Assembly: GCF_018860505.1 (NCBI RefSeq)
Contig: NZ_JAHKPU010000002.1
Coordinates: 29,805 to 93,804, forward strand
Length of the DNA: 64,000 bases
Source: Pacificibacter marinus
GTDB taxonomy: Bacteria > Pseudomonadota > Alphaproteobacteria > Rhodobacterales > Rhodobacteraceae
Direction of reading: 5' to 3'
This document shows, in pieces, positions 51,315 to 59,799 of the stretch. Within the stretch, counting starts at the first letter, position 1. Every line of letters starts with the position of its first letter. The translations under genes and the position numbers were made by a program. The notes under the pieces were generated by a model, which did no database searches, had not been told where the DNA came from, and worked only from the letters and a program-made list of their open reading frames with translations.

Positions 51315-51602
51315 ATGGACAGAGAAAAGGAGAAAGCAGAAGTGTCCGCAGTGGCTTCCAAGGTATTGGGAACTGTGAACGCGCCTTACGGCGCGAACCT
51401 TTCTGCACATCAACTTGCCAGCTGCGTGTCCAACCTAGACGCGATGAAAGAGGCGTTTGGCCCGGTTTTTTCTTTCTTTACAGAGGTTAAGACCGACCTT
51501 CAGTTGGACTTTGTGAAGGAGATGGGCGTGGAAGACGGGGCGAAGACTGTCGCGGCCTATCTTCAGACCCAATGCGCAAACTCCATCCCTCTCGCGGTTT
51601 AA
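51315..51602 (+). CDS. Small protein partner of the AbiEii-type gene
   Basis: A 95-residue helical, soluble protein with no recognised family. It ends 11 bases before the nucleotidyltransferase gene and is on the same strand, the usual layout for a small antitoxin followed by its toxin, although it lacks the wHTH of AbiEi. A second helix begins NLSAHQLASCVSNLDAMKEAF. The start ATG has no strong ribosome-binding site. Confidence 0.55.
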   Translation: MDREKEKAEVSAVASKVLGTVNAPYGANLSAHQLASCVSNLDAMKEAFGPVFSFFTEVKTDLQLDFVKEMGVEDGAKTVAAYLQTQCANSIPLAV

Positions 51603-51612
51603 GCACCTCAGG

Positions 51613-52281
51613 ATGAATACGCCTTCCCCGAGTCGCTGGAGCGATCTCTTCAACATCGCCATTTCCATCATTGAACAGGCAAACAAAGACGCACTCATCA
51701 TCGATCGTTGGACGTTGGGTGGTGGTACCCCGCTGATGCTACAGATCGATCACCGCGAGAGCCATGACATCGATCTCTTCGTCGATGATCCTCAGCTCAT
51801 GCCGTTTATGAATCCAGAAACGCAAGACTTCGCCCTCGACCTGCATCCCAGCAGCTATACCTCTGACGGTACGCAGTCTCTAAAGATCGTTTTTGACGAG
51901 GTCGGCGAGATCGATGTCATCTGCTGCGGCTGGCTCACCGACGGCTATGCCAACACCACCGAGGTCAACGGCCATAGAATTCTGCTTGAAAACCCAAGCG
52001 AAATTATTGCCAAGAAGGTTTTCCACAGGGGATGGAACCTGCAGCCACGTGATATGTTCGACATTGCAGCGGTTCAGAAAGTCTTCGGCGACGACTATGT
52101 CCTCAATGCTCTTTCAGCTTTTCCCAAGGAAGTGGGGCTTGCAAAAAATGTTGCTGAGAAAATGAGCCCTGCGCTCGCGCAGGGCGTCCTTTCGGGTTTA
52201 ACTGTTCGCGAAGATTTCTCAGACTTGACCAAGACGGCTCAGACATCGGCGATTGAACTGTTTTCAAAAATCACTCGATAG
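51613..52281 (+). CDS. AbiEii-type nucleotidyltransferase
   Basis: A 222-residue protein with the nucleotidyltransferase fold of AbiEii/MenA-like toxins. The GGGTP motif is at 36-40 and the metal-binding HDIDLFVDD at 51-59 (Asp52 and Asp54). Further C-terminal residues include VICCGWL and a basic ENPSEIIAKKVFHRG, as in this family. Such enzymes can add nucleotides to tRNA or other substrates and stop growth during phage infection. The adjacent 95-residue gene is the likely antitoxin. Confidence 0.75.
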   Translation: MNTPSPSRWSDLFNIAISIIEQANKDALIIDRWTLGGGTPLMLQIDHRESHDIDLFVDDPQLMPFMNPETQDFALDLHPSSYTSDGTQSLKIVFDEVGEIDVICCGWLTDGYANTTEVNGHRILLENPSEIIAKKVFHRGWNLQPRDMFDIAAVQKVFGDDYVLNALSAFPKEVGLAKNVAEKMSPALAQGVLSGLTVREDFSDLTKTAQTSAIELFSKITR

Positions 52282-52334
52282 CAGGTTTTTTAAGCACAGC
52301 TCCGTCCGCAGCGGCCGGAAAACTTCTCTGAACG

Positions 52335-54665
52335 CTAAACTCTCAGCCTATCCCTCGCCAGGTCCGCAATCCTCTGGAACCCCTTGCGTCCAGCGATTTC
52401 GTATCCCTGAATTGCATATGTCTTGCGCTTTGCCTTAAAATCCTCCGCGGATTCCTGCGCCAGCTTGTGTGCCTCCTCAAGCTCGCTACTGCCCATTTGA
52501 TATGCCGAACATGCCAATCTCATCTCAAAGATCGTAGCCCGCCCAAATTCTGCGGCAAAAATGGCAGGTGTCTTTCCGGAGAAGGTCTTAAGTGTCGGGT
52601 TGGCACCAGCGGCAAGGAGGATCTCAAAGCATCGATCAGCTCCAACCTTAGCGGCTGCATGCAATGCGGTCCGGCCGATCACGTCCTGCGCATCGATGTC
52701 CACATGACGGTCAACGAGTGCTTTGATCATCTCTACATCTTTTCGCTCGGCCGCCAGCATCAGCGCAGTCTGTTTCAAATAGTCCCGCGCATTCAGAACA
52801 TCCGTGGGAAGCAAGCTAACTAGCTTCAAATGCGTTGCGGCCATCGAGTTGGCCAATTCAGAGGGTTCTGTAGGGAGCCCGGAATAGGTTGGCATTTGCC
52901 GCATCACACGCACAAGATCCGGCACAATCTTTGATGCCACGGTGAAGAACGTGTCGCCGCGCACATCTCGCAACTTGTGCTTCAGCTGGCCGCCAAACTT
53001 CTTTTTGAAGGCACGCACCTCCACCTCCGAAGCGCCAGAGAAAAGCAAACCTGCGTATGCGCGAATGATCTCGGATTCTTGTTGAAGCGGCGCTTCGATT
53101 TCCACACCTTCATACGGGCGAACAATGTTGTCCCAGAACCAAGCCGCGTGATCAGCGGCAGCCAACCGCATCGAATAATCGATCGGGCCTTCGCCGAGAT
53201 TCCAGCGAGCTGCATCTTGAGGTTGGACTGATTTGCAAAGAATTCGAAAACTGCGCTCCGCACTGCCACGGTTGAACGCATCCTGAGCAACAGCCAGTGA
53301 GAAGTTGAGCCGTGCAATATCCAGTTTCAGTGGACCGACGGATCGCGTCAAACAGAGCTCGAGAGCATTTTCGGCATATTGACGCGCTTCATTAAAATCA
53401 CCCGATGACAGTGCGTTGAGGGCGCATAGGTAGGCGAAATCTGCTTCGAACTCGTCAATGCGGGGCAATTTTCGAAGTTTTTCAAGACCCGAGGCGACAT
53501 AGAACTGACGCGCAGGCTCATCGCCGCCCCACATCACGAGCACGTTCTCAATGGTTGCTTGAACTGCTTCTCGCTCTCCAAGTCGTTCCTGGTTGGGCAT
53601 CCACATTTTGGGTGACCTGGCCTGCAAGTTTTCAAATAGATCAGGCAAAACGTTGTCATCCGGCATAGACATCAACATCAGTGATAAAAACTGACCAATG
53701 GTTTCGGGTGCTGGCAAGTCACCGTTTTCGTTGGCTGTAATGGCCGAGAAAACGCTGGCCTTTACCCACTTGGGGAAGGCGGCAGAGAATTTCGTTCTCT
53801 CTCGTTCTACCGAAGGGTCGTGGCTGGCCAAAGTGGCCTCGTAGCTCCACCTAAAGAGCTCGATCAATTGCAAAGCCTTGTTGCGTATCGGATCAGTGTC
53901 GTTCGGTGAGCAACCTGGCGTCAAGAAACCAACGAGATCCTTGTAGGCTTGCTCGATCGCACGCGCCCAAAGCAACAGCGAGCGAAACTGCGTTGTCGAC
54001 AGTCGAGCTTCGTCTGAACTCTTGTATGAAAATTGATGATCGTCACCGAACCACTCAATGATCCTGGAAAGCGCTGGCGTTGTTCGGCCTGACTTCCAGT
54101 TGTCGAGGGTACGTCTTCTTTCGTCGTCGTATTCCCCCCAAACCCGATCTAATGGGCCTTCAAATTGCTCTAACCACCATGAAAGAACTGTCTCGACGGG
54201 CAAAATCAAACGATCTGGGTTCGCAGGATCTTGATGCGGTAAAAACCAAAGGTTGTCTTCGGGCATCTGAGGCAAAAGCGCCTCATCCTGGCACCAAAAG
54301 CCCCACGTTCTGCCAAGGGAAGGCATAACGTCGAACGCAAGAAGCACCCAAAGTGCCTGCTGCGGAGTTGCCGAATAGGTAGGCGTGTGGAGTTCGAGCG
54401 CATCCAGGGAAATCCCAAGCCTTAGGAACTGTTCAACTGCATCTCCCCAAAGAGTTGACGCTTGGTCCTGGCTCAACGACTGCCTAAGCAGGTCAATTAA
54501 CTCAATCGTTCGGTCAGCCCCTCCCTCCAAACGCATCTCCGAGCGTGCGTAGCGGCGGCGTTCTGAGTGTTGCCATTTGGGCGCGCAAAACAATGATACA
54601 GCGTAGAGGAGTGCTGAGTTTGACGTCGGGAGTTGAGCAATCGGCTGAGTGTCGGACACGGTCAC
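52335..54665 (-). CDS. Large helical protein with C-terminal ankyrin repeats
   Basis: A 776-residue protein. Residues 640-740 contain ankyrin units (LKQTALMLAAERKDVEMIKALVDRHVDIDAQDVIG, then RTALHAAAKVGADRCFEILLAAGANPTLK, and KTPAIFAAEFGR). The first 600 residues are helical and rich in Trp/Leu, with no domain I recognise; a DRTIELIDLLRQS region may form solenoid repeats. It starts with GTG (54665) overlapping the stop of a 69-residue HicA-like gene, so both are one operon. Defence islands often contain ankyrin effectors with unknown activities; this is a candidate. Confidence 0.7.
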   Translation of the reverse strand: MTVSDTQPIAQLPTSNSALLYAVSLFCAPKWQHSERRRYARSEMRLEGGADRTIELIDLLRQSLSQDQASTLWGDAVEQFLRLGISLDALELHTPTYSATPQQALWVLLAFDVMPSLGRTWGFWCQDEALLPQMPEDNLWFLPHQDPANPDRLILPVETVLSWWLEQFEGPLDRVWGEYDDERRRTLDNWKSGRTTPALSRIIEWFGDDHQFSYKSSDEARLSTTQFRSLLLWARAIEQAYKDLVGFLTPGCSPNDTDPIRNKALQLIELFRWSYEATLASHDPSVERERTKFSAAFPKWVKASVFSAITANENGDLPAPETIGQFLSLMLMSMPDDNVLPDLFENLQARSPKMWMPNQERLGEREAVQATIENVLVMWGGDEPARQFYVASGLEKLRKLPRIDEFEADFAYLCALNALSSGDFNEARQYAENALELCLTRSVGPLKLDIARLNFSLAVAQDAFNRGSAERSFRILCKSVQPQDAARWNLGEGPIDYSMRLAAADHAAWFWDNIVRPYEGVEIEAPLQQESEIIRAYAGLLFSGASEVEVRAFKKKFGGQLKHKLRDVRGDTFFTVASKIVPDLVRVMRQMPTYSGLPTEPSELANSMAATHLKLVSLLPTDVLNARDYLKQTALMLAAERKDVEMIKALVDRHVDIDAQDVIGRTALHAAAKVGADRCFEILLAAGANPTLKTFSGKTPAIFAAEFGRATIFEMRLACSAYQMGSSELEEAHKLAQESAEDFKAKRKTYAIQGYEIAGRKGFQRIADLARDRLRV

Positions 54666-54871
54666 ACTTCGGCCTGTTGGCGATGTATCCTGGATAGTTC
54701 AGCCTTCACGTTCCGAAACGCACGTCGATCACTCGGCGTTCGGGAAAATACCAACAATCCACCACCTGCCAAGAAAAGCTTGGCATGCTTCTTTCCGGAG
54801 ACATACCGCGCCCCGGACTTCACTTCCTCTGCAATCACTTTGTTCAACTCTTTGTCTTTGGAATAATACAC
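54662..54871 (-). CDS. HicA-like small protein
   Basis: A 69-residue basic protein starting with GTG at 54871 after a GAGG ribosome-binding site. GKKHAKLFLAGGG followed by LVFSRTPSDRRAFRNVKAEL is the dsRBD-like HicA pattern, with the histidine of HicA mRNA interferases at residue 29. No HicB antitoxin is found next to it; instead its stop overlaps the ankyrin gene. It could be a mobile-element accessory protein of the same fold rather than a toxin. Confidence 0.6.
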   Translation of the reverse strand: MYYSKDKELNKVIAEEVKSGARYVSGKKHAKLFLAGGGLLVFSRTPSDRRAFRNVKAELSRIHRQQAEV

Positions 54872-54993
54872 TTTGCACCTCGATAACGGGATGGCGGTAC
54901 AACCACCATCCCAATCAGTTTTTCAGTAGCTTTCGTGGCGGTGCCTTTTGCAGCAGCTTTTGTGCATCCTGCACACGGCGGGCCGCAGGCTCC

Positions 54994-55083
54994 TTATTTT
55001 CCCTTGGGCGGATTGTTTCCGCGACCAGGACCAGATTTATTTCCGGTGGTGGACGGGCCGTTCGTGGGGCGTGGGTTTGACAT
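54994..55083 (-). CDS. 29-residue basic, proline/glycine-rich small protein
   Basis: A short gene starting at 55083 with an excellent ribosome-binding site (GAAGAGGAGACGAT before ATG). The product is disordered and basic, rich in Asn, Pro, Gly and Lys. I recall similar short sequences on mobile elements, but no function. The strong initiation signal is the main reason for calling it. Confidence 0.5.
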   Translation of the reverse strand: MSNPRPTNGPSTTGNKSGPGRGNNPPKGK

Positions 55084-55233
55084 ATCGTCTCCTCTTCGGT
55101 GTTCGATTTTCCACCTCGCAACTGAATGTCGCCAGGCATATGAAAGAGATAATTGCAGCCGCCCCCATACGTGAGGAAATCGGGGATACAGTTGCAAAAC
55201 TGATTTTATGGGCAGCGAGAATTGGTCGTAAGA

Positions 55234-56097
55234 TCACGCCTGCAGACCTGCCGCGCGCACTTGCTCAGGCGTCACCAGCTTTGACGCGATCAAGTCCTCG
55301 ATCTGCCGGTTGGTGATGTGACGGCACAAGGGATGGCGCTCGTGGATCCACTCGGCGAGGCTGGCGCGCCCTTTGGCTTCGGCCACTCGCGCCTTCTCCC
55401 GGTCGGCCTGTATCTGGGCGAGCCTGTTTTCCCAACGCCGCATCTTGAACCAGTTGTCCGAGAAACAGACCTTGCTGCGCGTGTAGCCTTCGCTTTCCTT
55501 GGCATAGGCTTTGATCGCTTGCATCAGGTCATCAGGCTCTACCCCTGCCTTCAGGGCCGCTGCGATTAGGCGCAGACTGGTTCGCCGGTCTCGGATCCTG
55601 TCCTCGGGGTAAGCAGCCAGGATCTTCTCAACTTCAAGATCTTCAACCTCCTCCGCCGCCTCGCGCCTGCGCGTAGGTGGTTTATGGATGGTTTTAGGAT
55701 GGTTTGGGGTCCACCGTGAACCCCGTACCCCGTTCACCGTGGACCCCGTACCGGGTTCAGGCTGGACGGGGTTCACAGTGACCCCCGTCTCAATCTCGGG
55801 CTCGGCCGTGGACTCAAACGCGGCCACGCGCTCCAGAACGATGCGGTAAATGACCGTGTAGCCGTTCTTGCATTGTCGCCGCCCGGTCTCGATCAAGATG
55901 CCTTCGCGTAGGAAGTCGATGATGGTGCGCTTGACCGTGCTCTCACTAAGCTCTGTGTGACGCTGGATGGTCCCCTTCGAGCACCAGATGCCTGAGCCGT
56001 CATCGCTCGCCTTGTCGGCCAGGAACATGATGATCTGCTTGCGCGCAGCGCTGCCAAAGCGACGCTCGGCGCATTCATTTGCGATACGCCAGCTCAT
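55234..56097 (-). CDS. Replication-initiator-like wHTH protein
   Basis: A 287-residue protein built like lambda O-type initiators. Residues 10-75 are a winged helix (ARKQIIMFLADKASDDGSG, then TIQRHTELSESTVKRTIIDFL). Residues 95-140 form a linker whose coding DNA contains a repeat array. The C-terminal half (from about 150) is helical, with YPEDRIRDRRTSLRLIAAAL and DDLMQAIKAYAKESEGY, typical of helicase-loading parts in such proteins. It is the last gene before the tRNA attachment site. Autonomous replication of the excised element would need such a gene; alternatively it is a phage-type regulator. Confidence 0.65.
   Translation of the reverse strand: MSWRIANECAERRFGSAARKQIIMFLADKASDDGSGIWCSKGTIQRHTELSESTVKRTIIDFLREGILIETGRRQCKNGYTVIYRIVLERVAAFESTAEPEIETGVTVNPVQPEPGTGSTVNGVRGSRWTPNHPKTIHKPPTRRREAAEEVEDLEVEKILAAYPEDRIRDRRTSLRLIAAALKAGVEPDDLMQAIKAYAKESEGYTRSKVCFSDNWFKMRRWENRLAQIQADREKARVAEAKGRASLAEWIHERHPLCRHITNRQIEDLIASKLVTPEQVRAAGLQA
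55706..55788. repeat. Iteron-like array inside the initiator-like gene
   Basis: The 83-bp linker-coding segment repeats the element TGAACCCCGT in both orientations about six times with small changes (CCGTGAACCCCGTAC, CCCGTTCACC, GGACCCCGTAC, CGGGTTCA, GGGGTTCAC, GTGACCCCCGTC). The density of half-sites is far above chance and recalls ori iterons within lambda O. Confidence 0.55.
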
Positions 56098-56333
56098 GAT
56101 CTCACCGCCAATTGGGTTGAGGTCAGACCGGAAATGCCATATGTTTGGAAACGGAAATATTCTTCTATGCCGTTGAGGTGGGTGGCCGCCCCCTCAGCGG
56201 TTTTTCTTTGCCTTTTCGCCAGAGCGGGAGACTGTGAAAAACCGTTTACTTGGGCCTCGTAACCTATTGAAAAGTGACCCTGAACGAAACAAGTCCGTTT
56301 ACAATTATTCTCTTTGAAATTAGCAAAATTTTC

Positions 56334-56381
56334 CGGATTGCAAATCCGTGTACACCAGTTCGATTCTGGTACTCGCCTCCA
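56334..56381 (+). other. Attachment site: 3' fragment of tRNA-Cys(GCA)
   Basis: The sequence from CGGATTGCAAATCC to the terminal CCA is the 3' half of a tRNA-Cys: anticodon loop TTGCAAA with GCA, then the T arm ACCAG-TTCGATT-CTGGT, and the acceptor end with encoded CCA at 56379-56381. No 5' half precedes it. Tyrosine recombinases commonly insert at tRNA 3' ends and leave such a fragment at the far end; this should be attR of the element to the left, with the full tRNA at the unseen left end. Confidence 0.85.
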
Positions 56382-56541
56382 ATACTTAGCCGATTTCGGC
56401 AAAGTATTCTCAACATGGTTCTCAACATTCTTGATTTATCCTTGATTTGTTCCGAGCTTGTTGACGGCACTTGAAACAACCAACCTTGATCTGGGCCTGT
56501 AACGTTTTTGTGCCGTTCCAAATGCTTGTGTACAGCCTGTT
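56382..56541. repeat. Short direct repeats beside the attachment site
   Basis: After the tRNA fragment there is a hairpin (GCCGA-TT-TCGGC near 56390) that could be the original tRNA terminator, then TTCTCAACAT twice (56407-56416, 56419-56428) and CTTGATTTAT/CTTGATTTGT (56430-56439, 56441-56450). Repeats like these resemble arm sites of tyrosine recombinases, but no integrase is adjacent. Confidence 0.45.
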
Positions 56542-59500
56542 CTAGTTACCGGCATCGTTCTGCATCAAATCATAAATTGTATTCATAAACTGTCCAAATT
56601 TGTCTGACTTGGAAAGCAATGTCATCATCTGTTTTTGCTGAGCTGCGTTGCTGTTCAGAATGGCCTCTTCCACGGCGCTAGGGAAATCCCCCAAAAGGGC
56701 TTGATCGCGAGTATTGTTCGCGATTTGAGCAATTACCTTTTGATTTTCCTTAACTTTCTCTTTGATTGTCCTCGCATAGCTAAGCATATCTGACTCGGTC
56801 AGTCCATCACCGGCGAAAACTTCGTTGAGGCGTTCTATAATCTGTGACAAGAATTCTTCTTGTTTGTCTCTGGCTTTACCACTGCCCAAGCCACTCCCAG
56901 GCTGAAGTCCTTCTGCGGCATCTGACGCAAGTTGAAGGTTTTGCTGCTTGATCTTCGACAAGCGATAATGGCTGAGCGCAATATCACCTAAATCCAATTC
57001 GTCTTCATCAATGTTTGCTTCGCGCAGAAGCGGGCCGAGTTGTCGCGCATAGATGCTAAGCTTCTCGAGATCCTTGTCGTCATAGTCCACGATTTGAGAA
57101 ATGAATTCGTAAAAACGAACAAAGGTCCCAAGATCTTTCTTGAAGAGCTCTAAGGCATCCTTTTCCGTTGTGCATTGTTTCAGGGTCTGATCCGTGTTGG
57201 CGATCAAAACCGCATCGCCACTTTTCTTAGCCCGCTCAAACATTTCAAGGGCCATCTTATGAGCCTCTGTGGCGGACTTGTAGCGCGCCGTCCATCGATC
57301 AACTGCCGGTTTACAGATATTGGCGACAGCTGCGTTGCTCATGGTTTTCTTGAGGAATGCTTCACAAAACCTTTCAACTTCTGACCAGGTAAAAATACCA
57401 AAAGCCCGTATTTTTTCCGACAAGTCAAAAACGAGATTGGGATTTGAAACATCGATCAACTCTGCGGTCTGATAATATTCTTGGAAGGCCGCCAAAACCT
57501 CTTCTGGCTCATTGAAAAAGTCGAGCACATATGTGCCCGTGATGTCCTTACCCGGATACGTCCTATTCAGCCGCGACAGAGTTTGAACGCATTCCACGCC
57601 TGCCAATTTTTTATCGACGTACATCGCACACAGCTTAGGTTGATCAAAGCCAGTCTGAAACTTATTGGCGACGATCATGACCTGATAGTCTTCGGTGTCA
57701 AAAGCTTTGCGCATATCGCGACCTTTGAGATTGGGGTTCATATTCCCCTCAGTGAACTTTTCACCAAGCAGACCTTGGCTATTTGGATCACTGGTCCCAA
57801 ACTCGACCTCACCCGAAAAGGCGACCATCGCATGCACTTTATCATAGCCTTTCTCGGTGATGTACTTGTCGAATGCCAGCTTATAGCGAACAGCTTCTTT
57901 GCGCGAACTGGTCACGACCATCGCTTTGGCCTGCCCGCCCAAAAGACCGCTGACGTTGTCTTTAAAGTGTTCCACAATCACACGCACCTTTTGCGATATG
58001 TTGTAGTCATGCAGCCGAACCCATTGGTTCAACCTGACCTTGGCCTTTTTGCTATCGACCTCTGCGTCCGCCTCTTGCGCCTTGAGCGCCAGATTGTAGG
58101 CCACTTTGTAGCTCGTATAATTCCGAAGCACGTCCAAAATGAACTTTTCTTCGATCGCTTGCCGCATGGAATAGACATGGTAGGCAACGGGCAGGTTCGT
58201 TTTTGATGGCGGCTCAGCTGGGTTCGGCACACGGCCAAACAACTCAAGCGTCTTAGTCTTGGGCGTCGCGGTAAAGGCAAAGTAACTCAGGTTCGTGGCC
58301 TTGCGCTTTGCCGCGACGGCCGCATCCAGAATATCCTCTGAGCTCAATTCCGTGTCATCATCATGCCCTTCCATCATCAACACAGCCTTGAGCTTGCCCG
58401 CTGTTGAGCCCGTCTGCGATGAATGCGCCTCATCTGCTATGATCGCGTAATTGCGCTCTTTCAGATTGGTGCTGTTCTCAATCGCCTTCAGAACATGAGG
58501 GAACGTTTGAATGGTCACGATGATGATCGGCTGCGATCCCTCCAACGCGGCGGCCAGCTTTTCTGACTTAGACCCGTCGCCTTCTGCGTGGTTGATACGC
58601 CCGACAACGCCGTCTTGATGTTCGAACTGATAGATCGTTTCTTGCAACTGATCATCCAACACCGTGCGGTCTGTTACGATGATCACGCTATCAAACACCT
58701 TCTTGGTGCCGTCAAACAGCGATGACAGTTGATGTGCTGTCCATGCGATCGAGTTCGACTTACCCGACCCCGCACTGTGCTGGATCAAATACTTATTGCC
58801 TGGCCCCTCGTCCCTGCCCGCCTTCATCAATTTTCCAACCACATCCCACTGGTGATACCTTGGAAAGATCATCGTTTCTTTCTTGAACTTGCGCCCCTCA
58901 AAGTCCTCGCGATCTTCGATCTGCAAATGCATGAACCGCGCGAGAATGTTTAGCAGCGCGTCAGGCTGCAGCACCTCGTTCCACAGATACCCCGTGGCGT
59001 AGCTGTTCTCATCTTCGGGCACGTCATTGCCTGCGCCACCCTCACGGGTGCCTTTGTTGAACGGCAAGAAATACGTGTCAGCCCCGTCCAGCTTGGTCGC
59101 CATATAGACCTCAAACTGGCTCACCGCGAAATGCACCAAGGCCCCGCGTTTGAAGGTCAACAGCGGCTCTGGCTTTTTGGTGGCCGGATCAATCGGCAGT
59201 CGGGTTTTCTTGTATTGTGTGATTGCGTTTTGCACCGATTGCTTGAACTCTGATTTCAGCTCAAGCGTCACAATCGGCAGACCGTTCACGAACAACACCA
59301 GATCGATGCGCCATTTCTTGGCCTGTGTGCCTTCCTCTGCCAGATGTTTGTCTGTGGCATAGGGGCTATAGACCAGCTCTGGCACGATGCGCAGGCGGTT
59401 TTGTTCGTAGCGCGCCAATGTGTCTGGGTTCAGGTCGTGTTCGGGCTTGAACTGGCACAGGCTGAACTTGGCGTTGCGGTCTTTGACACCGTGGCGCAGC

Positions 59501-59799
59501 ACACCCAGCGTACCGAATGTGCGCAGGTCTTTGGACGTGGCGTTGGGGTCGGCTTTGTTGAGCTGACTGGCCACACGGTCCAACAGCTTGGCCTCTGGGT
59601 CATTTGGGTAATTCTTGCAGTGTTTTTGCCAAGCCTCATCTTGGGTGTCTTTGACAAAGCCGATCAGGTCTTCGGAATAGATCGCCAGCTCGCGATTATA
59701 ACCGCTGGGCGTGCCAAGCTGCCAACCGCTGGCCACCATCTGGGCAATCATTTCGTTTTGAAAAATAACTTCTTGGGTCACGCCATGGGAAATGCTCAC
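56542..59799 (-). CDS. hsdR: Type I restriction enzyme HsdR subunit
   Basis: A 1,085-residue motor nuclease of normal length. The N-terminal PD-(D/E)xK nuclease has IDLVLFVNGLPIVTLELKSE near residues 165-184. Superfamily II motifs include SAGSGKS near residue 345, DEAH in IADEAHSSQTG near 458, and later FTATPKT. A helical C-terminal domain binds HsdM/HsdS. The start overlaps hsdS by four bases (ATGA). It lies right of the tRNA fragment, so probably outside the conjugative element proper. Confidence 0.96.
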   Translation of the reverse strand: MSISHGVTQEVIFQNEMIAQMVASGWQLGTPSGYNRELAIYSEDLIGFVKDTQDEAWQKHCKNYPNDPEAKLLDRVASQLNKADPNATSKDLRTFGTLGVLRHGVKDRNAKFSLCQFKPEHDLNPDTLARYEQNRLRIVPELVYSPYATDKHLAEEGTQAKKWRIDLVLFVNGLPIVTLELKSEFKQSVQNAITQYKKTRLPIDPATKKPEPLLTFKRGALVHFAVSQFEVYMATKLDGADTYFLPFNKGTREGGAGNDVPEDENSYATGYLWNEVLQPDALLNILARFMHLQIEDREDFEGRKFKKETMIFPRYHQWDVVGKLMKAGRDEGPGNKYLIQHSAGSGKSNSIAWTAHQLSSLFDGTKKVFDSVIIVTDRTVLDDQLQETIYQFEHQDGVVGRINHAEGDGSKSEKLAAALEGSQPIIIVTIQTFPHVLKAIENSTNLKERNYAIIADEAHSSQTGSTAGKLKAVLMMEGHDDDTELSSEDILDAAVAAKRKATNLSYFAFTATPKTKTLELFGRVPNPAEPPSKTNLPVAYHVYSMRQAIEEKFILDVLRNYTSYKVAYNLALKAQEADAEVDSKKAKVRLNQWVRLHDYNISQKVRVIVEHFKDNVSGLLGGQAKAMVVTSSRKEAVRYKLAFDKYITEKGYDKVHAMVAFSGEVEFGTSDPNSQGLLGEKFTEGNMNPNLKGRDMRKAFDTEDYQVMIVANKFQTGFDQPKLCAMYVDKKLAGVECVQTLSRLNRTYPGKDITGTYVLDFFNEPEEVLAAFQEYYQTAELIDVSNPNLVFDLSEKIRAFGIFTWSEVERFCEAFLKKTMSNAAVANICKPAVDRWTARYKSATEAHKMALEMFERAKKSGDAVLIANTDQTLKQCTTEKDALELFKKDLGTFVRFYEFISQIVDYDDKDLEKLSIYARQLGPLLREANIDEDELDLGDIALSHYRLSKIKQQNLQLASDAAEGLQPGSGLGSGKARDKQEEFLSQIIERLNEVFAGDGLTESDMLSYARTIKEKVKENQKVIAQIANNTRDQALLGDFPSAVEEAILNSNAAQQKQMMTLLSKSDKFGQFMNTIYDLMQNDAGN

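Noticed and set aside
56094..56521. Two leftward frames across the tRNA-Cys fragment
   Set aside because: Their wording (WRRVPESN, EYQNRTGV) is translation of the tRNA complement and appears in many spurious annotations.
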